From assembly GCA_034437655.1 (NCBI GenBank), contig DAOTTU010000046.1:1-64000 (forward strand): a stretch of DNA of 64,000 nt, given 5' to 3'. The translations under genes and the position numbers were made by a program. This stretch comes from J027 sp034437655 (GTDB lineage: Bacteria > Chloroflexota > Anaerolineae > Aggregatilineales > J027). The notes under the pieces are model-generated. The model was given only the letters and a program-made list of their open reading frames with translations. It did no database searches and was not told the DNA's origin. Of the stretch, positions 20,856-29,742 are shown piece after piece. Each line of letters begins with the position of its first letter. Position 1 is the stretch's first letter.

Positions 20856-21266
20856 ATGCGTACCTATATCGCGACTGCGTTGATAACCTTGCTCATCGGT
20901 GGTGGGTTGGGGCTTTACCTCGGCTGGGTACAGTTCCCCATTGAATACGATGACAGCCATATGTGCCAGCTTGACCGTAACTATCAAGAAGAATATACAT
21001 TGATGGTTGCACGGGGGTTTCAACAAGACGGTGATCTTGAAGCCGCGCTTGAACGCCTGCGACCGTTGCGTGTAGAGGGTATCGACGTTTGTGCAGATGG
21101 ACGCAGCGACCCCATTGACAATATCCCCAGTTGGGTTCAATTTTTAACGGAGCGGTATATCTCACAAAGCCGCAACACCGACGCCATTTGTGATCTGGCC
21201 GAACTCTCAGCGGCGTTTGGTCGCTTGACCCCACCCATGCAACAATCTTGCCCGGGGCTGGCGTAA
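20856..21266 (+). CDS. Small signal-anchored protein, paralogue of the next gene
   Basis: Protein of 136 residues with one N-terminal membrane helix (about 5-24, ATALITLLIGGGLGLYLGW) and an extracytoplasmic part with four Cys. No known domain was recognised. After the helix, the pattern (aromatic-W-x-x-x-P, then an LDRNYQEEYTLMVARGF helix, an LEAALERL helix, and a C-terminal segment with DAICDLAEL and CP) parallels the first half of the following gene, so the two are probably tandem paralogues. The stop overlaps the next start by one base (TAATG). No good ribosome binding site is seen. Confidence 0.65.
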   Translation: MRTYIATALITLLIGGGLGLYLGWVQFPIEYDDSHMCQLDRNYQEEYTLMVARGFQQDGDLEAALERLRPLRVEGIDVCADGRSDPIDNIPSWVQFLTERYISQSRNTDAICDLAELSAAFGRLTPPMQQSCPGLA

Positions 21267-22183
21267 TGGCTGAGCGCGAAGAACTCGTCTACAACCCACG
21301 GCTACAAAGTACCTCTTACGGCATGGTGCTGGCTGTTGTGGCAGTCATCTTTTTGCTAGGCGGGGTAGCGGGTGGCCTTTACTATGCCTGGGAAGTTAGC
21401 CCGGTTATTGAACAGAATACGCGCCCCGACCAGCTCCGCGATGAGTTCCAGCTTGATTACATCGCCGCGATTGCCCTCGATTTTGGCGAAGAACGCAACC
21501 GTGACCGCACCTATGCCTTGCTTACCGAAGTTGACCCCAACGCAGACCCCTTTCAGCTTGCCGCTGATGCTGTCTGTGAAATGACCGAACGCGGGCGGGT
21601 ACAAACCACCAGTGACATCACGATTATTCGTAACCTGATCGCATTCTTCAGTGTGCAACCGAGCTTGTCGGTACGGTGCGATATTCGTGTGTTTGCGACC
21701 TCGAACGCACCACAAAACCCAACGCCGACGCTACGCCCACCCAACACCCCCACACCAGCACCCGTCAGCACCAAAACCCCGACGCCACCTGTCGCAGCAC
21801 CACCCACCGCGACCTTGCCACCGTCCACGCAGCCAGCCACACGCTTCGATGGTGACTTTAGGATTGTCCAAACGATACCCGCGTGCAGTGAAGCCACCAA
21901 CGGCCTGTTGCAGATATTTGTAGAGCAAGCCAATACCGGGAATGGGATTCCGGCGGTACCGATTGAAGTGCGCTGGAGTACCGTAACCGGCCAGCGACAG
22001 CAACGCTTTTTCACAGGGTTGAAACCAGAACGCGACCCCGGCTTTGCTGATTTCCAGATGGAGACCGGGACCACATACCAGGTGCTGCTACCCGGTTTAA
22101 GTGACCTTTCGCAGCGCCTTGAAGCAGACGAGTGTAGCCCCGGCATTACACGTTCCTATCAGGTAATTTTCCGCTCTCCCTGA
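21266..22183 (+). CDS. Signal-anchored protein with Pro/Thr linker and C-terminal beta domain
   Basis: Protein of 305 residues. It has an N-terminal membrane helix (about 17-40, GMVLAVVAVIFLLGGVAGGLYYAW), a helical domain resembling the preceding protein, a Thr/Pro linker (about 155-195, with TPTLRPPNTPTP) and a C-terminal region (about 198-305) that looks like a beta-sandwich with two Cys. The start at 21266 is chosen because it overlaps the stop of the upstream gene and begins MAEREELVYNPR. The function is unknown. The layout suggests an envelope protein that displays its C-terminal domain outside the membrane. Confidence 0.7.
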   Translation: MAEREELVYNPRLQSTSYGMVLAVVAVIFLLGGVAGGLYYAWEVSPVIEQNTRPDQLRDEFQLDYIAAIALDFGEERNRDRTYALLTEVDPNADPFQLAADAVCEMTERGRVQTTSDITIIRNLIAFFSVQPSLSVRCDIRVFATSNAPQNPTPTLRPPNTPTPAPVSTKTPTPPVAAPPTATLPPSTQPATRFDGDFRIVQTIPACSEATNGLLQIFVEQANTGNGIPAVPIEVRWSTVTGQRQQRFFTGLKPERDPGFADFQMETGTTYQVLLPGLSDLSQRLEADECSPGITRSYQVIFRSP

Positions 22184-22218
22184 ACACTTTTGATTTGACC
22201 ATCGACGAAGGAGTACGC

Positions 22219-23592
22219 ATGGCACACGGCATCTACAGTTTTCCGGACGATTTTTTGTGGGGTACAGCCACAGCGGCGCATCAGGTCGAAGGTCATTCAA
22301 ACGATAGCTGGACACACTGGGAAAACCTACAGAACGGCAAGGTCTACAAAAACCAGAAAGCCGGGCTCGCCTGCGATTGGTGGGGTGGCCGCTGGGAAGA
22401 AGATTTCGACCGGATGGCCGAACTGGGGCACAACACGCACCGCCTCTCGATTGCGTGGAGCCGTGTTCAACCCGACGCCGATACGCTGGATGATGCAGCT
22501 ATCGAACAATACCGCGCTATGCTCAAGGGGTTGCACGATCGGGGAATCCGCCCAATGGTGTCGTTGCATCACTTCACAAACCCCATGTGGCTTGAAAACG
22601 AAGGCGGCTGGCTCGAAAATCGAGCGGTTGAACGGTTCCAGCGCTGGACTGAAATCGCGGTTGAGCATTTTGGCGACTACGTTGACCTGTGGTGTACCTT
22701 TAACGAACCGCTGGTTTATGCGGCGCAAGGGTACTTTGTGGGCTTCTTTTATCCCGGGAAGCGCGGCGTGCGCAATTTCTACCGGGTTGCTGAGCGCTTG
22801 TTGCGGGCCCACGCCGAGTCGTACCACACCATCAAAGACATGCAGCCCAGTTCTGCTGTGGGGTTAGCCAAGCATATCGTCATCTTTGAATCCATCTGGC
22901 CGCATCTGGTTAACCAGCCGATTGTGCGCTTTGTGCGGCAAGCCTTCAATCTGTCCTATCTGGATGCGCTGGCGACAGGTGAATTAAAGTTGCCTTTCCG
23001 CAAATCGGTATTCATCAAAGACCTACCCGGCACCTATGACTACTGCGGCTTGAACTACTATCAGCGCTATCGGGGTGGTCTTTCACCCGTTGACCCGCAG
23101 ACCTTCTTTCTTACGCAAAAGCAAGCGCCAGACGCACCGCCAGCCCCGCCACAATGGGGAGAAATTTACCCGCAGGGCTTGTTCGAGGTCATCCGGCTGG
23201 TATGGGACAAACTCCGGAAGCCGATCTACATCACGGAAACGGGAACCCCCGCCGAAGATGACGCCATCCGCCGCTGGTTTATTGCTAAGGCTGTCCATGC
23301 AACGTGGCACGCGATAAACTTCAATATTCCGGTGCATGGTATCTACTACTGGACGTTGACCGACAACTTTGAGTGGATTGCTGGCTATGACCCTGCATTT
23401 CACTTTGGCCTCTACGCGCTGGACTTTGAGACACAGGAACGCACGCTGCGCCGAAGTGGGGAATTTTATCGCCGCATTTCGGAACAAAACGGCCTCAGCA
23501 GCGCAGCCGTGGCCGAATTTGTCCCTGAGTTAAGCGATGAATTATTCCCCGGCACGCCCGGTAAAGATGGTGTAACCCTCAAAGCACGTTAA
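22219..23592 (+). CDS. Glycoside hydrolase family 1 (beta-glucosidase-like)
   Basis: Predicted cytoplasmic retaining beta-glycosidase, 457 residues, a normal GH1 length. The N-terminal signature FLWGTATAAHQVEG is complete. The acid/base is E163 in TFNEP and the nucleophile is E340 in ITETG, where the family usually has ITENG. GIYYWTLTDNFEWIAGYDPAFHFGLY at about 373-398 matches the aglycone-side signature. The start at 22219 follows GAAGGAG at seven bases. The aglycone and sugar specificity cannot be read from sequence. It is convergent with the M32 peptidase gene, 17 bases apart. Confidence 0.93.
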   Translation: MAHGIYSFPDDFLWGTATAAHQVEGHSNDSWTHWENLQNGKVYKNQKAGLACDWWGGRWEEDFDRMAELGHNTHRLSIAWSRVQPDADTLDDAAIEQYRAMLKGLHDRGIRPMVSLHHFTNPMWLENEGGWLENRAVERFQRWTEIAVEHFGDYVDLWCTFNEPLVYAAQGYFVGFFYPGKRGVRNFYRVAERLLRAHAESYHTIKDMQPSSAVGLAKHIVIFESIWPHLVNQPIVRFVRQAFNLSYLDALATGELKLPFRKSVFIKDLPGTYDYCGLNYYQRYRGGLSPVDPQTFFLTQKQAPDAPPAPPQWGEIYPQGLFEVIRLVWDKLRKPIYITETGTPAEDDAIRRWFIAKAVHATWHAINFNIPVHGIYYWTLTDNFEWIAGYDPAFHFGLYALDFETQERTLRRSGEFYRRISEQNGLSSAAVAEFVPELSDELFPGTPGKDGVTLKAR

Positions 23593-23609
23593 ACACTACA
23601 CATCATAAA

Positions 23610-25112
23610 TCACAGGTCGTAAATCTTGCTATATTTCGCCTGTAGGTAGTCCATATACGGCTGATGTTGGTAGGTGTCGCCCGTGGCACGCTTAATCAAC
23701 TCGGCGGGCATGTACTTGCGGCCGTGCTGGTGAATGTTGACGTTCATCCAGTGCAAGAGCGTGTCAAATTCTCCGGCGGCAATATCAGATGGGATTTCTG
23801 GGTGGTCTGCAACGGCGGCGTTGTAAAGCTGTGCGGAAAGGAGTGTGCCCAGTGCATAGGTCGGAAAATACCCGAAGATACCATAGGCCCAGTGAACATC
23901 TTGCAAAATCCCGTCACTGTCTTTTTCGGGTGTAATGCCGAGGTAATGCTCCATTTTGGCGTTCCAGGCGTCGGGCGCATCATTGAGGTCAAGTTCCCCG
24001 GTCAAAATATCCTGTTCAAGCTCAAAGCGCAGCATAATGTGCAGCGGATACGTGACTTCGTCGGCTTCTACACGGATAAACGATGGATATACTTTGTTGA
24101 TGGCGCGGTAGAAGTCATCCAGCGATACATCGCTCAACACGCCGAGGTAAACACCTTGCAAGCGTGGGTAGAAGTATTGCCAGAAGCCATAGCTGCGTCC
24201 AACCACGTTTTCCCACAGTCGCGACTGGCTTTCATGAATCCCCAGCGATACACCATCGGCAAGGAATGTACCATCAAGCTCATCGCTGAGCCCCTGCTCA
24301 TACATGGCATGACCGGCCTCATGGAGTGTGCCAAACAGCGCCGGGTTGAGGAATTGCGGGTCAAATCGGGTGGTAATCCGGACATCATCGCGTGAGAACG
24401 ACGTGCAGAAAGGATGCACAACCTCATCCTGCCGGCCACGTTGAAGGTCATAGCCAAACTGGGACGCGATCATCAGGCCGAGTTGATGTTGCTGCTCAAC
24501 CGGGAACGCACGGTGGAGTGGCTCATCCGAGACGCGATCTTGTTGCGCAAAAATCGCCTGGGCAAAAGGCACCAATGCCTCACGCAGATCGGCAAATAGC
24601 GGCGCGACGTCTGAGGCTTTCATCCCCGGTTCGTAGAGGTCCAGCAAGGCATCGTAGATATGGTCCTCATAACCAAGATACTCAGCCCGCCGACGCGAAA
24701 GGTCAACGATGCGTTCGAGGGTCGGTTGAAAAGCGGCGTAGTCACTGTTGGCGCGAGCCTGAACCCAGACGTCATAGGCTAGCGCCGTGACTCGTGCTTC
24801 TTCTGCGACAAAATCCGATGGCAGTTTGACGGCATCTTCATAATCACGTCGGGTAACGCGGACGATAGCCGCTTCCAGCGTGTCGGCGTCCAGATCACCG
24901 ACTTCAGCAGCGGCAGCTTCAATCAATTGTGCGGTTTCATCAGCGCAGAGCATCTCATGGCTGAGTCGTTCGAGCGTGGCCAGTTGTTCCGCACGGGCAT
25001 TAGCCGCGCCGGGGGGCATGTAGGTCTGCTGATCCCATTCAAGCAGGGCAGCCGCGTGCCGTAAGTGCGAAATCTCGGTCGTACGGTTTTTGAGAGCGTC
25101 GATTGACTGCAT
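23610..25112 (-). CDS. M32 family metallocarboxypeptidase (Taq-type)
   Basis: Cytoplasmic zinc or cobalt carboxypeptidase that trims C-terminal residues from peptides. The 500-residue length is standard. The metal motif is HEAGH (H264, E265, H268), followed by the family signature HESQSRLWENVVGRS (about 292-306), whose first Glu provides the third ligand. N-terminal helices (LRHAAALLEWDQQTYMPPGAA) and the C-terminal GIFGYFPTYALGTL are also diagnostic of M32. It is a monocistronic-looking gene with no related neighbour. Confidence 0.95.
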   Translation of the reverse strand: MQSIDALKNRTTEISHLRHAAALLEWDQQTYMPPGAANARAEQLATLERLSHEMLCADETAQLIEAAAAEVGDLDADTLEAAIVRVTRRDYEDAVKLPSDFVAEEARVTALAYDVWVQARANSDYAAFQPTLERIVDLSRRRAEYLGYEDHIYDALLDLYEPGMKASDVAPLFADLREALVPFAQAIFAQQDRVSDEPLHRAFPVEQQHQLGLMIASQFGYDLQRGRQDEVVHPFCTSFSRDDVRITTRFDPQFLNPALFGTLHEAGHAMYEQGLSDELDGTFLADGVSLGIHESQSRLWENVVGRSYGFWQYFYPRLQGVYLGVLSDVSLDDFYRAINKVYPSFIRVEADEVTYPLHIMLRFELEQDILTGELDLNDAPDAWNAKMEHYLGITPEKDSDGILQDVHWAYGIFGYFPTYALGTLLSAQLYNAAVADHPEIPSDIAAGEFDTLLHWMNVNIHQHGRKYMPAELIKRATGDTYQHQPYMDYLQAKYSKIYDL

Positions 25113-25259
25113 GTGAAAATTTTCCTGTCAGTGCATGACCACTAAATATTCTGTCTTTGCAAGTGTAGCGCATTTGATGCGGCAAAGGATAGCGTGTCGG
25201 GCTATTATTAGGTGCAATAGTCGCAAAATTCATGCTGAAACACAGGGGCAACGGCTGCA

Positions 25260-26447
25260 ATGCAAGCATTGAATACGATTCGAGGTATCCTGGCAAACCT
25301 GTATCCGTGGCAAGTGGTTTTGCTTGGGGTTATGCTCATGCTGGGGGCGACGTTGGTCGTCAATGAGGGTGATACGGACGCTTATGCGCAAATTGGCACC
25401 TGCTACTCTCAGTGTGACCCTGATGCGCAGTGCCGTATACTGCTCGAAGACGATGACGCCGACGAAGAAGCACTTGATGAGCTGGATGACAATGCTGAAG
25501 GTTATGACGGGCAGTTCACTTACTTCATTGCGCGTGACCTTGACGGCGCTGCGCCCTGCATTGATGTACCGGCCTATCGCTATCAGCGCATTTTATTGCC
25601 GCTGTTCGGGGCGGTGTTCAGCTTTGGCAACGATGATCTCATTCCGCTGGTGTTCGTGGTCGTTAACATGGCAGCGCTGGTTATCAGCACAGCGTTGCTC
25701 GAGGATTTGCTCGTTGGGTTGGGGCGGTCGCGCTGGTTTGCGCTGGTGTATGGTGGCTTTTTCGGAGTAGTGGTTGCCGTGCGGTTAAGCACTACCGAGG
25801 CATTAGCCTATGGACTGGTGGTTGGTGCAATCTGGGTGTTCATGCAACGTGAACAACCTATCATCGCAGCCTTGTTGCTAGCATTGGCCGCTTTTGCCAA
25901 AGAAACGACCGGGCTTTTTGTTGCCGGATTCATGCTCTACTATCTGCTTGAACGGCGCTGGCGTGACCTTCTTCTGACGGGGGTGATTGTCGGGGTGCCG
26001 TTTTTGCTGTGGCAGCTTTACCTCTATAACTGGCTTGGTGAATTTGGGATCGGTTCTGGGGGAGCGGGGGGCACATCGTTTGAGATCATCCCCTACAATG
26101 GGGTGTGGCGCATCTGGTTCGATGGTAGTTTTGCAGCGTTTGTGTTGCTTGGCGCATTGTTTATTCCGTCAGCAGTGGTGCCGAGTGTGTGGGGCTTGTG
26201 GGTCACGGTGAAAGAATTCCGCAGCAGGCAGTATCACCTCTACACCTGTTTATTCTTTGCAATGGTGGTGATTATGCCGTTTGTACCGTTTTCGACCTAT
26301 CGCGAGTTTTTAGGAATTTTCCGCTTTATCATCGGCATGGTGATGATGCATGTGCTGTATGCTGCGCTCCGCTATCCGGGGCGGCCGCTGACGTACAGCA
26401 CATTGTGGTTAATTCTGTTGTTATTCGTACCGTCGGTACTGGAATAA
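25260..26447 (+). CDS. Polytopic membrane protein, GT-C-like
   Basis: Integral membrane protein of 395 residues with about nine hydrophobic helices. The first extracytoplasmic loop (about 40-110) is acidic and Cys-rich and contains GYDGQFTYFIARDLDG followed by PAYRYQRILLPLFG. This pattern is shared by bacterial membrane proteins linked to surface glycopolymer formation and by GT-C-type transferases. No catalytic proof is visible. FAKETTGLFVAGF in a later helix supports this group. The stop is six bases from that of the convergent VWA gene. Confidence 0.65.
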   Translation: MQALNTIRGILANLYPWQVVLLGVMLMLGATLVVNEGDTDAYAQIGTCYSQCDPDAQCRILLEDDDADEEALDELDDNAEGYDGQFTYFIARDLDGAAPCIDVPAYRYQRILLPLFGAVFSFGNDDLIPLVFVVVNMAALVISTALLEDLLVGLGRSRWFALVYGGFFGVVVAVRLSTTEALAYGLVVGAIWVFMQREQPIIAALLLALAAFAKETTGLFVAGFMLYYLLERRWRDLLLTGVIVGVPFLLWQLYLYNWLGEFGIGSGGAGGTSFEIIPYNGVWRIWFDGSFAAFVLLGALFIPSAVVPSVWGLWVTVKEFRSRQYHLYTCLFFAMVVIMPFVPFSTYREFLGIFRFIIGMVMMHVLYAALRYPGRPLTYSTLWLILLLFVPSVLE

Positions 26448-26453
26448 GTAGCG

Positions 26454-27839
26454 CTACGAATCCGTCAGAATGTTATCCACCGCAGCACTGAGTTCACGTA
26501 AGTTGCGCACCAGATAGACACCATTCGAGAGCGGTGCATAGCGGTGGAGGTCGCTGTCGCCGCTACCCCACTGTTGTTGCACTTCGGGGCAAAACCAGAT
26601 GCAACGGCGGGCACGGCGCGTGATCTGCTCGGCAAGATCAAGACGCGGATTATTGAAGTTATTCCGTCCATCCCCGACCATAATCACCGTCGTTTTACTG
26701 TCGATACTATCTAAATGATCGTCGAAGAACGTGTTCAGGCTGTTGCCGAGGTCGGTGGTGTAGTGGCCGCGCGGGTTTTCACGCAGTACAATCTCAACCG
26801 CAGTTTCGGGCCGGCTTTGCTTAAAGCGGTCCGTCACCTCGACCATATCGTCAATAAAGATGAACGACCGTGCTTTAGCGACAAGGTCTTGCAGCATATA
26901 CGTCAGCGTCAGCATAAACTCGGACATATAGCGCATGGACCCGCTCAAGTCACAGATGACGACCAGCTTGGGTTTGACGTGGTGGGTGCGGCGGCGTAGT
27001 TCAATTGGGGTGCCACCATAGCGCAGGTTAGCCCGTAGCGTTCGGCGCGGGTCAATTTCACCGCTACGTGCCCGTTTCTGGCGCAAAGACGCACGGCTCC
27101 GTAAACGAGCGGCCAGGCGGCGCATTTCATCGCGCACACGTTCGGCCTCATCTGGGCTCAGGTGCTGGAAGTGCAGGTCTTCCACATCGCGACGGGGGTC
27201 TTGTTGTTCTTCCTGTGCCAGATTCTCGGCAATGGCCGATCCTGTGAATTTGTTGAGCTGTTCGGCCAGCGCCCCGACATTTTCCTGCAACATTTCGCGC
27301 AGTTCTTCAAGGGCTTCGTCGCTCATACCCATTTCAGCCAATGCTTCAAGCAACTGGTCGATGAGGTCTTGCGCCATCTGCAAGCCGGCCATGCGTTGCA
27401 TCTGACGGCTAAAGTAGCGCTGCTGATACATCTGCGAGGCGTCTTGCATCCCGAGTTGCTGCGCCATGTTTTCGAGTTGCTCGCGGGTGAATTGTTCACC
27501 ATTCATGAGCTGGTCCATCAGGTTTTGCAGGGCCTGTTCATTGCCCATCAACGACTGAAGCGCCTGCTGCACCATTTGCTGCTCATCGGGGTCAAGTTCC
27601 TGGGTAACGTCCCACATGGGCGGGGCGTTGTTCTCGAAAAAGAGGGGAAAAAAGAAGTCAAATGCGTCGGCGTCTTTGTGTTCTTTAACAAGGGTGGACT
27701 TGAGCGTCGAGGCGAAGTTGCCACGGCTGTCGATCCCAACGAGTTCAACAGCACGCATCGCGTCTTGCGACTCTGCGAGCGAAATACGCACCCCGGAGGC
27801 ACGCATTGCACGAATAAATTCAATCATTCTCTTTTCCAT
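26454..27839 (-). CDS. CoxE-like protein with VWA domain
   Basis: Soluble protein of 461 residues. The N-terminal half is helical and Met/Gln/Glu-rich, with NLMDQLMNGEQFTREQLENM around 106-125. The C-terminal half is a von Willebrand A domain with an intact MIDAS motif DLSGS (297-301). VWA proteins of this kind act with MoxR-type AAA ATPases in maturation or insertion of metal cofactors, or in other remodelling (MoxR-CoxE pairs). The MoxR gene lies three genes upstream in the same operon. No carbon monoxide dehydrogenase structural genes flank it, so the client is unknown. Confidence 0.85.
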   Translation of the reverse strand: MEKRMIEFIRAMRASGVRISLAESQDAMRAVELVGIDSRGNFASTLKSTLVKEHKDADAFDFFFPLFFENNAPPMWDVTQELDPDEQQMVQQALQSLMGNEQALQNLMDQLMNGEQFTREQLENMAQQLGMQDASQMYQQRYFSRQMQRMAGLQMAQDLIDQLLEALAEMGMSDEALEELREMLQENVGALAEQLNKFTGSAIAENLAQEEQQDPRRDVEDLHFQHLSPDEAERVRDEMRRLAARLRSRASLRQKRARSGEIDPRRTLRANLRYGGTPIELRRRTHHVKPKLVVICDLSGSMRYMSEFMLTLTYMLQDLVAKARSFIFIDDMVEVTDRFKQSRPETAVEIVLRENPRGHYTTDLGNSLNTFFDDHLDSIDSKTTVIMVGDGRNNFNNPRLDLAEQITRRARRCIWFCPEVQQQWGSGDSDLHRYAPLSNGVYLVRNLRELSAAVDNILTDS

Positions 27840-27857
27840 GATAGTTCTACCTTCTAT

Positions 27858-28193
27858 CTAATCATTTTTCTTGCGGGGTTTTTTGTCATTTAAAAAAACG
27901 GTATGAATGCCCATGTAGGCACTGCTGAACAGAATCAGTCCAGTACCCACAATCAGCAAGAGCAGTTGCAATAGATCACTTGACCCGATAGCAGCCAGAG
28001 AAATCAGCAGCCCAAGTGTAATACCGACCCCGGCAAGGAACGTTGGGCTCATACCCCGAAACTGGTCTTCGAGGCTAACGACTTTGTACCCGCAGTTGGT
28101 GCAATGGGTGTCACCAATCAAAATTGGGTGCTTGCAATTGGGACAGCGTTCAATGTCTGGAACATTGGGCGGTGGTTGTCGTTGCTGGCTCAT
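27858..28193 (-). CDS. Small zinc-ribbon membrane protein
   Basis: Protein of 111 residues. The N-terminal zinc ribbon has two CxxC pairs (CPNCKHP at about 18 and CTNCGYK at about 32). Two hydrophobic helices follow (about 54-75 and 77-97), with a basic C-terminal end (KKPRKKND). The start overlaps the stop of the NUDIX gene by four bases (ATGA). Zinc-ribbon two-helix proteins are common and uncharacterised. Within this MoxR/CoxE operon it may be an accessory membrane factor, but that is inference. Confidence 0.75.
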   Translation of the reverse strand: MSQQRQPPPNVPDIERCPNCKHPILIGDTHCTNCGYKVVSLEDQFRGMSPTFLAGVGITLGLLISLAAIGSSDLLQLLLLIVGTGLILFSSAYMGIHTVFLNDKKPRKKND

Positions 28194-28759
28194 AACGCCT
28201 TTGTTTGTCTGAGGTGTGCAAGCGCCAGGCCAGTAACGGCAGTGGCGGCAATATTTGCTAGCGCCCCGTCTAGCCAGGCTCGTTCTAGTTTCGCAAGCGA
28301 CATCGTTTTTACGGTGAGCAGTTCTGTTTGTTCAAGTTGCTGGCGTTGCACCGCGACAGCCTCTGTGGCCAGGAAGGCGTGTACGTTACCACAGCCCCGG
28401 TTACCATCAATGAAGAAGTTCCCCAGCGGCTGCCAGTGCGGTGCGCTGTAGCCTGTTTCCTCGCCTAGTTCGCGTTGAGCGGTGTGCAATGGGTTTTCCT
28501 TACGCGATTCGATATAGCCTGCCGGTAGTTCTAAGGACACGCTTTGTGGACCATGCTTATAGTGTTCAACCAACACCACTTGCCTGTCGGTTGTGACTGC
28601 GAATACCATAGCATAGGCCGGCATTGAAATGCGATAAAAATCTGAGATTTCGACGCCATTGGGAAGCCGAACATGGTCACGATGAACCTGTAACCAGGGC
28701 GAACAGTCTGCAACAGTGGCGCTATGCAACACTTGCCACGGCTTGTGCGAATACGTCAT
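28190..28759 (-). CDS. NUDIX hydrolase (ADP-ribose pyrophosphatase-like)
   Basis: Predicted hydrolase of nucleoside diphosphates linked to another moiety, 189 residues. The Nudix box is present as GYIESRKENPLHTAQ followed by RELGEETGY, with one extra residue before the first Glu compared with the strict pattern. The upstream beta strands (VFAVTTDRQVVLVEHYKHG, SLELPAG) fit the ADP-ribose pyrophosphatase branch. The ATG at 28759 is chosen over a far upstream codon, because the extra N-terminus would run into the MoxR gene. It lies between MoxR and the zinc-ribbon gene. Confidence 0.85.
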   Translation of the reverse strand: MTYSHKPWQVLHSATVADCSPWLQVHRDHVRLPNGVEISDFYRISMPAYAMVFAVTTDRQVVLVEHYKHGPQSVSLELPAGYIESRKENPLHTAQRELGEETGYSAPHWQPLGNFFIDGNRGCGNVHAFLATEAVAVQRQQLEQTELLTVKTMSLAKLERAWLDGALANIAATAVTGLALAHLRQTKAL

Positions 28760-28766
28760 ACAACGC

Positions 28767-29723
28767 CTAGCTCCAGCGCCCGCTGTACGGGGAGCGCCGG
28801 CTACTGCCTTCGCTGTCGTCACTGCTGCCGCGTCGCATCGCCCGCCGCGCTTTTTGCACATCGCTCTCGTGCTTTAACAATACGGTCAATGTGTTTTCAA
28901 GAATATCCTGGTTCAATTGATCAGCATTAAGCATCATCAACGCCTTGGCCCAGTCCAGTGTCTCGGAAACACTGGGGTTTTTCTTCAAGTCCAGGTCACG
29001 TAGCCGTTGTACAAATTGCACGGCTTCGGCGGCGAGCTTGGGTTGCAAGTCCGGAACTTTGGTCTGGATCACTGCAAGTTCAGAGTCGAAGCTCGGGTAA
29101 TCAACAAATAGGTACAAACAGCGTCGTTTGAGCGCTTCGGACAGCTCACGGGTGTTGTTACTTGTCAGCAGCACAACGGGTTGATGTTGAGATTTGATCG
29201 TGCCAATTTCAGGGATTGTCACCTGAAAGTCACTGAGTACTTCAAGCAAGAAGGCTTCAAATTCAGCGTCGGCGCGGTCAATTTCGTCAATAAGCAGTAC
29301 CACACGTTCTTCCGCCATAACAGCTTTCAGCAGGGGGCGCGGTAACAAGAATCGGTCTGAGAAAAAGACGTCTTCTTCTTGCGCCAAACGATCAGCGGCG
29401 GCAGTCAGGGTATCGGTATCGGCAAGGATGAACTGCAATTTATCGCGCAGCAATTGAGTATATAGCATCTGCTTGGCATATTCCCATTCGTAGAGCGCCT
29501 TACTTTCGTCGAGCCCTTCATAGCATTGCAGACGAATCAACGGTCGGCCAGTTGCAGCAGCCCAGGCCTTGGCTAACTCCGTTTTCCCGACCCCAGCCGG
29601 GCCTTCTGCGAGGGCGGGCTTGCCGAGTTTTTCAGCAAGGAACATCACCGTCGCGATGTCGTCGGTGGCAATGTAATTTTGTTTAGCCAGTCCGGCTTGT
29701 ACGTCTTCGATGGTATTGAACAT
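28767..29723 (-). CDS. MoxR-family AAA+ ATPase
   Basis: AAA+ ATPase of 318 residues, working with VWA proteins as a chaperone-like machine. Walker A is GPAGVGKT (41-48) and Walker B is VVLLIDEIDRAD (about 142-153). The MoxR segment EFEAFLLEVLSDFQVTIPE and sensor 1 TSNNTREL are present, with RRCLYLFVDYP supplying the Arg finger region. The C-terminus ends in a Ser/Arg-rich, poorly structured tail. It is second in a five-gene operon that ends with the CoxE-like VWA gene, with intergenic gaps of 19 and 7 bases around it. Confidence 0.92.
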   Translation of the reverse strand: MFNTIEDVQAGLAKQNYIATDDIATVMFLAEKLGKPALAEGPAGVGKTELAKAWAAATGRPLIRLQCYEGLDESKALYEWEYAKQMLYTQLLRDKLQFILADTDTLTAAADRLAQEEDVFFSDRFLLPRPLLKAVMAEERVVLLIDEIDRADAEFEAFLLEVLSDFQVTIPEIGTIKSQHQPVVLLTSNNTRELSEALKRRCLYLFVDYPSFDSELAVIQTKVPDLQPKLAAEAVQFVQRLRDLDLKKNPSVSETLDWAKALMMLNADQLNQDILENTLTVLLKHESDVQKARRAMRRGSSDDSEGSSRRSPYSGRWS

Positions 29724-29742
29724 AGCGAGAATAGCTCCGTAG

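Noticed and set aside
23664..24395. 243-codon frame opposite the M32 peptidase
   Set aside because: It is antisense to the HEAGH-containing gene; no start signal or motif.
27162..27893. 243-codon frame opposite the CoxE-like gene
   Set aside because: It is antisense to a VWA gene with intact MIDAS and is an artefact of its Gln/Glu/Met-rich codons.
26454..29723. Carbon monoxide dehydrogenase gene cluster, because MoxR, CoxE and a CoxM-like gene occur
   Set aside because: The CoxM-like gene is 22 kb away inside pheST with degraded FAD motifs, and no large or small CODH subunits are present. MoxR-VWA pairs are not specific to CODH.
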